A stretch of 64,000 nucleotides of DNA from Cichorium intybus (taxonomy: Eukaryota; Streptophyta; Magnoliopsida; Asterales; Asteraceae). Location of the stretch: NCBI GenBank assembly GCA_023525715.1, contig CM042013.1:82295494-82359493 (forward strand). Direction: 5' to 3'. The first letter of the stretch is position 1. Each line of letters begins with the position of its first letter. Of the stretch, positions 8,642 through 20,763 are shown piece by piece. Under the pieces are notes generated by a model that worked only from the letters and a program-made list of their open reading frames with translations, had not been told where the DNA came from and did not search any database. Made by a program: the position numbers and the translations under genes.

Positions 8642-11310
8642 CTGCTGTCTGCTGAATCAAACTATTTGAAGCACGTGGACTCTCACAACATTCCCGACTA
8701 TCTGATGGATCCACTTGAGGCACAGAAGAAGGATTTTCAATCCATGATCAATGGTCTAAACAACTATCGCATTTCTCACGCATTGCGTGTCAATCCAGTC
8801 ATCTGCAAAGATCTCATTAATGACTTCTGGAAAGGTGATGCTATCAGCAAAGAAGGGGAAGATGTTGTGACCATTAAGTCAACTGTGCAAGGCGTGGAGA
8901 TTGTTATTTCAGAACAAGTTATTCGAGAAGTCCTTGAATTCGGTGATAAGCCAAGGTTCCCGATTGAATACCCCGTGGATAAGGTGAAGGCTGGATTGGC
9001 TGAAATGTGCTATGAAGGGGGTTACCCACCCACTCTGAAGAAGATGCTTCCTCCATTCTAGAGATTTCTCGCAAACACGTTTGTGCTTTGTGTGTCTGGA
9101 AGGAAGGGAGGGTCTGACGAGATCAGCCAAGTTGCTACTCCTGCCATCGTATCTTTGGCCTTGGACTGGGAGTACAACTACTCCGGATATGTGTTTGAAG
9201 AGATACAGAGCAACCTGCAGCGAATGAAGAAAGATCTCTTTCTGATGTACCCTCAGTTTGTGCAAGAGATCTTCAATGAACGATATCCCCAGCTCTAGAA
9301 GACTCTAAAAAAACTTGATCTGAAACTTTTGGGTCCCAACACTTTCAGTCTGATGAAGCAAGTGAGAAAGAATTCAACTGGTCACAAGGGATTGAGAGAG
9401 CTAGTGAAATTTGGTCGGTTTGTTGATGTCGAAGAGTCTCCAGAAGAATCTATTGTACCAAATGCTGAGACAGAAAGAGTTAGAGCAAACCTTGTGTTTG
9501 GGTATGAACAAGTCATAGATATCATTGACAATGATGATGAGGAAGCTGAAGAGAGTCAAGAAGAAGAAAATCGCGAGCTTACTATGAAAGAGTTCGATGA
9601 CCTGATGGCAAGTGTGTTTGGCCCTTCGGGAGATGAAGACGAAACAGAGACAGAAACCCCTCAGCCAACCGTGTTGATTCCGTCTCAACAAGTTGATGCT
9701 GCTACCGCTGAGCACAGTGAAAGTGAATCTGAAGATCCTACCGCCAACCTTGTTCAAAAGAGAAGAAGAAGACTGGATCCACGACTAGGAGTCTATTGCT
9801 CAGAGACTTTCAAAGATACTCCTGCTACTACACCCACACCCACTGAAACTGATACAAGCCCTACAGTTCGTGTCGACCCATGCACTGTCATTCCTGAAGT
9901 TCAAAGCCCTATTCTTCAAGAGGAACGTAGCCCAATCTTTCCAAAGGTCCACAGTCCAATGTTCGATTCCAACCCAATGGACTTGGACAATCAAAGCCCA
10001 ATTCGAGAAGTTGTGTATGAGCCTGCTGTTGAAGATATGGTGGTGCCAACCACTGAATTTTAGGCCAGTGGAAGTTCATCTAATCCACTCCCTGCTTACA
10101 CATCAAAGGGCAAGAACATAATGTTCGAGTCTGAGTTTGTCGATGTGGTTTCCTTACAGAATCAAGTTTTTTAACTTGAGCAAAAGTCCACTGAGAAAGA
10201 TCTGTTGATCGGCAACCTCAACGTCAGAGTCTCAGATCTTGAGAAAGAAAATGATGCTAAATACAAAAAGATATTTTAGCTTGAGGCAAACTTGGGAGGT
10301 GTTTCAACCTTATTCTTTGATCTGAAGCAACGGTTGACTGAAAAGTTTGATGCTGATTTCTTTGCTCATGAGGCTGAAGAGAATAGAGTTGCTGCTGCTT
10401 CTGGTTCCAGACCTGCTGCCACTTTTGGTTTTAGACCTTTTACTCCTGGCTCTAGCATGAACATTGATGAATACTTGTCCTCAGGTCCTCACACTGCTGA
10501 AGACAGAAGAGAAGAACAGAGAAACAGAGACAGAGAGAGCTTCAGAAGGCAAAAAGGAGAGACACACTTGTCCGAGTAAACCTTGATCAGCATGCACATG
10601 ATAATGATGAATCAGTGGTATTTTTTGCTGACTTGTAGGAACGGTTCTCCGACAAGTATGGAGATCGTTCAGGCATTAAATTTTGGGGATATGATGGTGA
10701 TAAGAAGGTGTGGTGGTTGAAGAGGAATACTGACAGAGTTGAATAGTACGACAAGCCTGTTAAGTTCACATCATGGACTAGGGTGGATCTAACAGAGTTG
10801 TCTCACGCTCGCTTCCATAATCTATCTCAGGATCAAGAGGCATGGAAATTCTTCAGATTCTTGGAAATTCAAGTGAAGAACGACTTTAGGGGAATGAAAA
10901 CTGCCAAATCATTCACCAAGAAGCTCAAGGGTATCAGAGATCCTCAAGGCAAACGGATCGAGCATGTTTTCTGGCATGCCACTGACAAGCTCAAGGCCAC
11001 TCCCATCCGCAAACCGCTTCCAGATGGTTCTCTTCATAACATGGAGTTTTGGGCATTTGACCCCACATCTCACACTGTTGTAATCAAGCTTGGAGATAAT
11101 CAGATTCGTCTGATTGAGACAAAATATTTGCTGATGTTCGGTGAACAAGACATCAAGAAGCTTTCCAATACGCAAATTGTGTGTGAGAATTCTTTGTTTG
11201 AGGTTTCTGCTAAAGCGTTCACCGGAACTGCCATTAAGATCGCAGAAAGAGGTTATTGGGCTGAAGCGCTGGCAAGAGCAGATATGAATCTCTTAGACCT
11301 TGAACTTTGA
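8642..11310 (+). pseudogene. Large retroelement ORF of unknown family, decayed by stops
   Basis: One long reading frame can be followed on the plus strand. It stays in one frame to about 10555, then shifts by one base in an A-rich run and continues to the stop at 11308-11310. It is interrupted by seven in-frame stops: TAG at 9059, 9296, 10061, 10277, 10636 and 10744, and TAA at 10172. The protein would be about 890 residues: an N-terminal globular part (EAQKKDFQSMINGLNNYR, VIREVLEFGDKPRFP), an acidic Ser/Pro/Thr-rich middle, a coiled-coil-like part near 10150-10290, and a basic C-terminal domain with FWHATDKL and GYWAEALARADM. It ends just before a polypurine tract and LTR, so it belongs to a retroelement. 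No gag zinc knuckle, protease or polymerase motif is visible. Similar proteins are common in Asteraceae repeats in my recollection. Its 5' end is cut by the Athila-like insertion. Confidence 0.65.
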
Positions 11311-11327
11311 AATATAAGAAAGCAATA

Positions 11328-11342
11328 AACCAAGGGGGAGAT
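11328..11342 (+). other. Polypurine tract of the decayed retroelement
   Basis: The sequence ACCAAGGGGGAGAT directly precedes the LTR start TGTTGGGCCC, 17 bases after the ORF stop. This is the classical plus-strand priming layout of a copia-like or LARD element. Confidence 0.75.
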
Positions 11343-11692
11343 TGTTGGGCCCTATTTTGGTGGTTTATGCTTTCATTACTGGTCTTTAGGTGTTTTGGGC
11401 TTGTTAGGCTAGTTGTGGGTTTGGGCTTAACATGTAATGGGCTAGGTTTGTCTGGTTAGTATAAATAGACTTGTATTAGGCGTGTAGAAGAGTTGGTTGG
11501 TCGAAATCCATATGGTTGTATCGAATTGCTAGTGCGTGAGATCATTGTACCAGTCGTTTCCATTCAATACAAACGAGTGCATTTGATCTTTGAATTCATC
11601 TTTACTTCATCTTGTTCTTATTTTCTTGATTAAGGTTCAATTGCATTTCCACACCAATTGAACTATTGTATGATTGATACGTTTTTGGATCA
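11343..11692 (+). repeat. 3' LTR of the decayed retroelement (right end uncertain)
   Basis: It begins TGTTGGGCCC after the polypurine tract and contains a TATA box TATAAATA at 11460-11467. The right end is set at TTGGATCA, about 11692, as a plausible CA terminus. The matching 5' LTR is not in the window, so length and target duplication cannot be checked. Confidence 0.55.
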
Positions 11693-11698
11693 AATACG

Positions 11699-11827
11699 GG
11701 ACTTAGAACTTCTCGAGCTCGGAGGACATGGCAACAAATGCCAGGCTATAAACGTCATTACATCGGGATTGTGTTAGAGCAAGAAGAGGAGGACCAGTTG
11801 ATTTATGTTGTGGAGGAAGCGAAATAA
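11699..11827 (+). pseudogene. Coding-like fragment, C-terminus of an unidentified protein
   Basis: Immediately right of the LTR an open frame of about 42 residues ends in a TAA at 11825-11827. It reads with typical protein texture: RTWQQMPGYKRHYIGIVLEQ, then an acidic stretch, and YVVEEAK before the stop. It has no start codon in the window. It may be the end of a host exon into which the retroelement inserted, or part of another element. I do not recognise it. Confidence 0.3.
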
Positions 11828-12168
11828 GAGGAAGGTTTTTGTTTAGATTTGATTTAATCCTTATAAATAATTACTCAAATATTATTTAACAAGGCTAGGA
11901 TCCAACAATCTATTTTTATGATGTGAAGAGGGATGTCGTAATCACACCATGAAGGTCATTAAGGTAGGTAAAACTCTTCACCTATTTAATCCCCATGAAA
12001 TTCCTAGATCTTTGAGATTCATTGACTAAGGTCAATGGCATGTTAATCTCGTTTATGCTCATCTCAATCCATGACAACGATGTTGTGGATCATGGATTAA
12101 ATGGTGGATCAACCATGTAAAAACTGTGTGATTCCCGACTCAAGATACACTTGAGTATCGTGAGTGCT

Positions 12169-12947
12169 GTTAGATTAGGTGTCTAAGCCATGACTAATAA
12201 TTAGTATTTATCTAATTAATAGTAGCATAGTCCATTTGGGTTGCCCTCATAGCAGGAGGTTTGGTAGAAAGTTCGGTAGAGAGAAATATTGATTTATTAT
12301 CTGATTAATAAATCAATAGAAATTAAATATATGGTTTATTAATACATTAAAGTGATAATATATTAATTAGAAGCTATATTAATTAATTAGAAATTAATCT
12401 GGAATTAATTGGAATTAATTTAGTGATTAAATTAATTAATTAAAGGTGCAGGGACTAAAACTGTAATTATTCAATAGTTGAGTAAGTGACATTTTTAGCA
12501 GTATATATTAATGGCGGAATTATATATATAGATATATATATATATATTCGATTTAATATATAGGATAAATATAGTTTGAATTATTAAGATAAAGGCTTAT
12601 CTTAATTTGAATTCAAAAAGGTTTATCTTTAAGGCTTATCTAGTTATCTGTTGGAGGCTATAAATAGGGAGCCCCAGAGCACCATAACTTGCGCCATTTT
12701 TTTCCTCTGAATCTCTTTGGAATTTTCGATCTCCTTCTCCGTGGGTGTGACTACATTTGAGGCAAGAGATTTCTGTTGCTTTGCTTCCAAGATTCACTAA
12801 AAGGTTGGTTTTTCTGATTCTTTTCTTTTAGTTTTTTTTTTTGGGCCTTTAGGATTTTGTTATATGTTTAATTAGAATAAAACTTAGATCCTCGTAGGTT
12901 GTATGTGAACTTAAGTTATTTAGTTCATAGTTGCAGAAAACCTTTCA
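12169..12947 (+). mobile_element. Solo LTR with target-site duplication AGTGC
   Basis: The 779-bp sequence begins TGTTAGATTAGG and ends CCTTTCA, flanked by perfect AGTGC duplications (12164-12168 and 12948-12952). A TATA box TATAAATA lies at 12659-12666. Copy B has a single AGTGC at 58159-58163 with no insert, so this is an insertion in copy A after the duplication. Its left third resembles the LTR at 60027-60684 (shared GGGTTGCCCTC). Confidence 0.85.
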
Positions 12948-13345
12948 AGTGCCACATCATCTTCAATTATAATCTCAATTTGTCGTGTCGGTTAACCACA
13001 CAGCTCTGTCAATAGATCATAAGGAAAATGTGCATTTTTCATGGGTAGTATATGAATCATGTTTTTATTTTTACTTAGAATGGAATTTTGTTTTAATATT
13101 TTAAGTTGATACTTTTTAACTTGAAACATTTCCCTTATCAAACCCTTTCGGTAACTCCACTTAGGAAAAATGTGGCAAGTGGTGAGGGTGGTAACCAATG
13201 AATGGTATTTAAAAACTGTCCACATTAGGAATCATCAAAAACCTCCTTCAAACCAGCTAAACACATTTTAAAAGTGGGTTAGCCTACTCATGGTTTGGAC
13301 TAACTTGAAACATTTCCATATCAAACACAATTCTAATATATAATA

Positions 13346-13750
13346 AATGAATTTTAAACATTTCAAAATTTATGTTTATCTATTAATTCCATTAACACAA
13401 TGTTAATTATTAACTTAAACCTTACCCTGATTAATCATGTTTGCGTATAAGGCAATAAAGGTTAACTTGGAGGCTAACAAACTTAGGAAACTTGCAAGGC
13501 AAGCAAGGGTTGTAAACCCTGGCCCTCATGAAACCCTTGTTCAAGAAAAGGCCCAAGGATACTCCTTATACCCTAGGATTTTCGAAAAATTAATCTAGGA
13601 TAACCCTAGAATTCGAAAAGCAACAAGCAATTCAAGATGGTTTCTAACAAAAACCCTATAATTTTCGAAAAACACAAGCATGCAAACTTAATTCGTAATT
13701 CAATTTGAATATAAAGTGGATACAACCTATGAACACAGGATCTGATACCA
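13346..13750 (-). repeat. Internal fragment of a retroelement with primer site
   Basis: On the minus strand TGGTATCAGATCC (13738-13750) starts one base after the LTR terminus that begins on the plus strand at 13752. It resembles the initiator-Met primer site TGGTATCAGAGC. The sequence leading left to about 13346 is untranslated leader of the same element. The same arrangement is seen in copy B at 59610-60025. No coding region remains. Confidence 0.6.
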
Positions 13751-13751
13751 C

Positions 13752-13919
13752 TGAAGGGAATGATCATAATAACAAAACATATTTTCAAAACAGAAGACTT
13801 TACCAGATCAAATCATAAGTTCATATAGAAATCAAGCAATGATCATGATGTTCATCACAATTTGTTTTTAATGAGGGCAACCCAAAAGAACCATGCTACT
13901 ATTAGAAATATCACCAACA
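13752..13919 (-). repeat. LTR remnant with 490-bp internal deletion
   Basis: The plus strand begins TGAAGGG and ends CACCAACA, the same ends as the 658-bp LTR in copy B (60027-60684). About 490 bp are missing at the junction near 13857. In B both edges of the missing part carry TTCAT, so the loss looks like a deletion between short direct repeats. Confidence 0.75.
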
Positions 13920-14143
13920 GTTAATGACCTTGGACCCTGCTACTATTAGTCCCATATATCTATTGACCTTTGGTTCCATCCAATGGTCCATGTTCAGACT
14001 TGGAAAATGTGGATATCCGACATTTGGAAAAATATCCAACCCACAAGACACAGCAACATATAAATCAACTTCTACTTCAAACTTGAGGCTAATCAACATC
14101 AAGTTTCTCTCACCTAGCTTTTCGAACTTACCCCTTAGATGAA

Positions 14144-14192
<49 letters not shown>
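14144..14192. repeat. Compound CA/TA microsatellite, short allele
   Basis: (CA)n followed by about 12 TA units and again (CA)n. The homologous locus in copy B (60909-61068) has the same CA shoulders but about 55 TA units. Confidence 0.9.
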
Positions 14193-15140
14193 ATGTAAAA
14201 CTATATAATGCATACATGCGAGAAGATGTAATACCAACTGTCTTACACTAGGGAAAGAGTTCTAAACCCTTAGATCAAATTAAAGTTTAAAATGAATGAT
14301 TGAGATATAAAAGGGCTCATGATTTATTGAGGCAGAAATTCCAAAATTTGAATCCCCAGCTGATTGAGCAACCTGTTGGCTTTCCTTTACACCCATTTAA
14401 AGCATACACCTCAATCACAGTGATATACATTTTCAATTGCCCACTTACATACAGTGTATGCTCAATCACTCTTGCTTAGAAACCCTAAGGTCCACCGGAA
14501 ATATAATCAACATCGCCACCAAAGTCTCAGCCATCGTCACACCAGAACCATCACCACCGGCCGTTTCTCTAACACTCACATCCACACCACGTTTTCATGT
14601 CGCCTGCTACAAACCCTAGAACGCCGTTAAAACAATTATCACATTTTAATCTATATGTTCCTTTTCTCTACCTATGCGTCTAATGTTGTTCTCCGTTGCT
14701 AGCACCGCTTGGTTCTTGATGTTGATTTCTTCTCTGGGTAGCTATTATAGAAAGGGTGACATCTATATTGCTCGTAACTTAAATATCTCTCTCAGTTTCA
14801 TTAACCCTAAACCCTTCTTTATCCTTAAGATAAATGAAGGGAATTGTATATTTTGTAGTTTAGAATTCCTGAAGGTTGAGTTATGGTGACTCAGATGAAT
14901 AACTTTGTCTGAGCATACGGACTGGGCTCTAATCAACAACCACTATACCGTGCTGCTACACCACCACCAACATACTATCAATTCCATAACTCCACCTTTT
15001 TCTGTGTGTGTATCTATAAAAACCACTACATTATCCAATTTTAGGGTTTTCTGTTTTAGATCTGGTACCATCACTGATGACCCCTTCTCTGTCACTCACA
15101 ACCACCACCACACATCTGGTGCCTCCTTTCTATAAACTCT
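14193..15140. other. Conserved duplicated block without an identified gene
   Basis: The block matches 61068-62020 with few differences. It includes plant 5'-region features (AAACCCTA motifs, CACCACCACC runs, TATAAAAACC near 15017) and small ORFs that are not recognisable. The short frame at 14437-14619 is kept in both copies but differs at its start, so it is not good evidence for a protein. It may be a captured promoter or 5' UTR. Confidence 0.4.
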
Positions 15141-15653
<513 letters not shown>

Positions 15654-15972
15654 AAGTATGCCCATTTTTTGTTTTAAGCATGAAATTGGGTTGTCGTACA
15701 TGTTTTGTAAATAATCAGAGCTTTAACATATTATGGATATATAGATTCTATTATATTACATGGTTGATCTCCATTATTATTTGTTTTTATGTTTTTTCTA
15801 ATCTCACGCCTCACGTAGTATTAATTATGTTTTTCTATTCATTTGAATTGTCTAATTTTTTCTGTTTTGTTGTTGTTTGTAATAGGTTATTTGCTAAATC
15901 CATGTGTCATCTGATTAAAGATTGAAATGATCCACATCAATTGAGTAGCCGAAGTCAGTTGCTTTCTCCTTC

Positions 15973-16037
15973 CAATTACAATGAGAAAAACTAACAATAA
16001 ACCTTACCCTTACACTAGTTAAGTACAAAGTAAGTAC
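15973..16037 (-). repeat. Inverted filler copied from 28908-28968
   Basis: The reverse complement of this about 65-bp stretch matches the sequence around 28908-28968, including TTGTACTTAACTAGTGTAAG. Before the hAT inserted, the two sites were only about 330 bp apart. Copy B has unrelated sequence of about 100 bp here (62310-62400). It looks like templated filler at a repaired break. Confidence 0.65.
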
Positions 16038-16691
16038 TTGTGTGTGTGTGTTTGTGCTTAATAGTATAAATGTATTAATCTGGTCAGTTTATTAGATGGG
16101 CGTGTATTAATATGTTCTTATCTGTATAAAAATCGTCTACGTGTATTTGTGGTTCTTGTTATGGGGTTTCTTTCGGATTCTTTTGATATGTTCAGGGCCG
16201 GTCCATTGGATTTTCATGCCCCGGGCGAAGTAAGCTAACGATGCCCTTTAAAACATATTATATCATATAACATAAATTTATAAAATAAAAATGCAAACAT
16301 GTTTTATTTAACAAAATTCATACTATTACAAATAAACTTGCAAATTATCTAAAACGATGTCTACGTGTATTCTTTGAAGCAAATATATCAATTACTTTAT
16401 CATAATTCACATTTGCTAGAAATTGGTTTTCAATACATATAATTGCTAATCCATTCAATCTTTCTTGGGTCATGGTACTTCGAAGATATGACTTCAACAA
16501 TTTAAGCTTGGAAAAACTTTTTTCAGCGGATGCTACCGTAACCGGTATGGTCAACAAGATTTTATATGCAATCAAAACATTTGGAAATATATCCATCTTC
16601 TTTGCAAACTCCATAATTTGAATTGATGTCCAAGGGTTTCCAACTTCCGCTGCTTCCTCCGGCAACATATCCTGCAAAATTTGTAATTCTA

Positions 16692-18703
16692 TGTAACACC
16701 CAAAAAATTTTCGCAAAATATTTGAACTTTCAAAGATAACTTTTATAAAAATAGTTATAAGTTTCCAAAATAAATAAGTAGCTCAAACCCAAAACATGGA
16801 AAAATACTAAAGTAAAGTGCGGAAGCATAACATGTCATAGTCCCAAATAAATAAAACTTCTAGTAGTGGCAATCTCGGTGCTCCAATCAAGCCTAAGCCT
16901 CTTTGATCTTAACACCTGAAAAATATTTAGGGAAACCGTAAGCAAAAGCTTAGTGAATTCAAACACAAACATCATATTAATATTCACATTTACCAGCCCT
17001 AATCCATTTCCAATTATAATTATAAAAACTAAGCAAAGAACAAATCAGTGCTTATATAAAATAGGGCGGACTTGTAGGTTTGAGCCGCACCGGGTAAATC
17101 CCGTATCATTTGGCCCTGATCCCCGCACCTCATAAAGAGTATAACGTTGGTGATCTTACCTAACTACCCCTCATAGTAATAATCGATTACATACAGTGCA
17201 CATGTACGATTTATAATAATAATATAGCATATTTTAAATAATAAATCTAAACAATCACACACGAGCTAACTAGTAAACACAAACATCAATATAACGGTGT
17301 GAGAGAACTCACCTTGAGTGAGTGATATAATAGATAGAAGTCAATATATGGCTACCAAGCTTGTGCAAACTTCAACACTTCACCTAATTAAGACTAAAGG
17401 TTAGAATGATGAAGTTGTGAAGCTAATGAATGAGAAATGAGTAATCACAGCAAAGTCTCTAAAACAGACCTGCTATTTAAGACTGAATTACTCCAAAATA
17501 TAAAACAGAAGGATAGGTTTAAATAATTTTTACAATAAACTTCAATGACTTAGGTTTCCTGAACCATAAAGAACTCCTCCTAATTCCAAAGGATGAAAGA
17601 GATATAAAATTTACAAAAAGACATGTCACTGCTGTCTTCAGACGGACAGTCAGGTGGTGTTGGCCATTTCTACCCAACTTGTGGGTGGAATTAGTCCCAA
17701 CCAAAAATCAAAGGAACCATAGATACATAAATAAAAGTCTCAGAGTTGGAATCGATTAAAAAGGGCTTCCTAAGGTCTGGATATAAAAATCACAATGTGG
17801 ACAATCACAGAATCAGCATAAGCTGGTGACTGTTCACTGATCTGGAGTGTGGATCCTTTCTAACCAAGTTATAATGAGAATTAGCAACGAACATTCTCCA
17901 TATCTTTAATTCAATATGTAATGTACATGTGGGAACTTGGAATGACTCTGGATCATTTTCCAAACCCTGGTAATGATAAAAACAAAATGACATATCACAG
18001 CAGACCCGGATTAGACCTAACAGCAAAGAAGCTGTTGTTGCCCATGATAAAGCCCTTTTCAGCGAGAGTGGTATTCTTAAGAAAGTTACTCAACTCAATG
18101 TTTGAACTTTGGGCACAAGTTGTGGGTCTATTTGAGTCCTAGAACTCGATATATGATTTTTACAAGAAAGGAGACTCAGCAGTGAAATCTGACAGAAACC
18201 CTAGGTTATGTTGCGAACTTCATAACTCAAAATCTATACCTTGAAAACACAATTCCTTCGGTAAGAACCTTCGTATATGTCTTGGGAACCTTCAGTTAAC
18301 GTTTCATGGCGATCCAACATTTCAATCTCCAGGAATCGTCCAAACACTGCAGTTGTATTCTCAAATCCGGGAATAAAGAGAGTTGTAGAGGGAGAGAGAG
18401 TGTGTGCTTTGAGGGGGGGAGGGAGAGAGAGAGAGAGAGAGAGAGAGGAAGTAGGGTTTGCTTGTTTTAAGTGAGTGATATAGAAATGAAATCAAATAAC
18501 ACTTTAAGTAGTGTTGAGCCTAATGGGTTTTCTTGTCTCCAAGCCCATAGCCCATGGACTCACATAAGAGGAGCCTAAGAGATGACTAATAAGAGTCCAG
18601 CAATAATAAAATTCAGACTTTGATTAATTAAATTAACCCAATGTCTCATAATAATCAAATTATATAAAATAAAACGTACCGGAAAAAAAATAGGGGCGTT
18701 ACA
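16692..18703 (-). repeat. Left (3') LTR of the Ty3 element
   Basis: 2012 bp, from TGTAACACCC to GGCGTTACA. It contains a (GA)n tract near 18420-18448, longer than the one in the other LTR. Confidence 0.92.
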
Positions 18704-18717
18704 ACTCTCCCCCACTA
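18704..18717 (-). other. Polypurine tract of the Ty3 element
   Basis: The minus strand reads TAGTGGGGGAGAGT next to the LTR. The pol stop codon (18715-18717) overlaps its upstream end. Confidence 0.85.
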
Positions 18718-20751
18718 GGAACGGACTTCGTCCTCGAAGTCATCACCAACAAATAAATTCGGGTAATGAGCCCTCATCTCGTCTTCCGGTTCCCACGTCC
18801 ATTCCGAACCCCGTCTATGTCGCCACTGAACCTTAACCAAATTTATAGTTTTGTTCCGAAGGGTCTTTGTTTCCCGATCTAAAATTGCAACTGGTTGCTC
18901 AACATAGTTGAGACGCTCATCAATCTGGATATCCTCCAAAGGTACCACCGTGGTATCATCAACAACACATTTCCGTAGCTGAGAGACGTGGAAAGTGTCA
19001 TGGATCAGGCTAAGCTCATCAGGTAACTCCAAGCGATAGGCGACCTCCCCAATGCGAGCAATGACCTTGTAAGGTCCAATGAATCGTGGTCCTAGCTTTC
19101 CCCGCTTCCGGAAACGAATCACGCCTTTCCAGGGAGAGACCTTTAACAACACAGAATCTCCCACCTGAAATTCAAGGTCGGAGCGTCTTTTGTCGGCGTA
19201 GCTTTTCTGACGACTCCTCGCCGTGGCCAAATGGTCTCGTATCACCTGTATCTTCTCCGTAGTTTGCCGCACGATTTCGGTACTCCCAAGTACCCTCTGC
19301 CCTACCTCGCCCCAACAAACAGGCGTTCTACACTTCCTTCCATATAAAGCTTCATACGGGGGCATTTTAATGCTTGAGTGATAACTGTTGTTATAGGAGA
19401 ACTCGGCTAGATGCAGGTGATCATCCCAGCTACCCCCAAAATCGATCGCACATGCCCGAAGCATGTCTTCCAGTGTCTGAATCGTCCTCTCACTCTGTCC
19501 GTCTGTCTGTGGGTGGAAGGCTGTGCTAAAGTGTAATCGTGTACTCATCTCTTCCTGAAATTTCCGCCAAAACCGAGAAGTAAATCGAGTGTCACGGTCG
19601 GAGATAATAGAAACGGGCACACCATGCAATGAGACAATCTCTCGATCAAAGATTTCGGCCAACTTCTTCGCAGGTGAGCTCTCCTTTATGGCCAAAAAGT
19701 GAGAGCTCTTAGTCAAACGGTCGACAATCACCCAAATAGTATCAGCTCCACGGGCAGTCCTAGGAAGCTTAGTGATGAAATCCATGGTCAGATGCTCCCA
19801 TTTCCATTCCGGAATCTCCAAAGGTTGCAATTTCCCATGCGGTTTCTGGTGCTCTGCCTTGACCTTCCGGCAGGTCATACATTCTTCCACATACTGGGCT
19901 ACATCATTCTTCATTCCATGCCACCAGTAACCCTCTCGTAGATCTAGATACATTTTGGTTGCACCCGGATGTATGGAGAACTTAGACTTGTGAGCTTCCT
20001 CCATTAGGGTTTTCCGGTTGCCTCCTGTATATGGAACCCAAACTCTACCATGGCGAGTCAGCAAACCCCGCCCATCTACTTCCATCTTAGGCAGTTCATT
20101 CTCGATTTTCTCCCGCTTGATGTTTATTGCCGTCTTTTGAGCGTCACGAATCAGGTCTAGCAAGGGCGACATCATCGTCATACGGAGACACTTGGATCGA
20201 ATAGGCTCAGTAGTCGGTTTGCGACTGAGAGCATCAGCCACCACATTAGCTTTACCGGGGTGGTAGTGAATTTCGCAGTCATAGTCTTTCACCACATCCA
20301 GCCATCTAATCTGCCTCATGTTCAGATCCCGCTGATCGAACAGATACTTCAAGCTCTTATGGTCGGTATATACAATAAACTTTACCCCATAGAGATAATG
20401 TCTCCAAATCTTGAGGGCAAATACAACAGCCCCCAGCTCCAAGTCATGAGTGGGGTAGTTTTGCTCGTGGGGTTTTAGTTGTCGGGAGGCGTAGGCTATA
20501 ACCTTGTCTCGCTGCATCAACACTGCACCAAAGCCCCGAAGTGATGCGTCACAGTAAACTACTATATCTTCCATTCCATCCATTAGGGCCAAGATCGGTG
20601 AATCACTCAATCGTGATCTCAACTCATCAAACGCCGCTTGTTGTTCCGGACCCCACACAAACTTCTCTGACTTCTTGGTTAGTCGGGTAAGTGGTAACGC
20701 AATCTTTGAGAAATTTTCTATGAATCTACGGTAGTAACCGGCCAAACCCAA
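18715..20751 (-). pseudogene. Ty3 pol, second part: RNase H, integrase, chromodomain-like tail
   Basis: 678 residues continuing in the same frame as the upstream ORF after one stop codon (20764-20766). The order is: end of reverse transcriptase (FVWGPEQQAAFDELR); RNase H (VYCDASLRGFGAVL near residue 64, YTDHKSLKYL near 128); integrase zinc-binding region (ECMTCRKVKAEH near 283); catalytic core with MDFITKLP, ISDRDTRFTS and the downstream Glu in SERTIQTLEDML; and a C-terminal chromodomain-like stretch with SEWTWEPEDEM near 650. Integrase inserts the cDNA, and a chromodomain is thought to steer it to certain chromatin. The product as it stands would not be made as part of the polyprotein unless the stop is read through. 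Confidence 0.9.
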
Positions 20752-20763
20752 AAAGCTACGAAT

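Noticed and set aside
8909..9757. Minus-strand frames of 118 residues
   Set aside because: They lie antisense to the decayed retroelement ORF, which reads sensibly on the plus strand.
14437..14619. Small frame kept in both duplicated copies (also 61253-61492)
   Set aside because: Its N-terminus differs between copies, there is no known motif, and paralog similarity alone explains its persistence.
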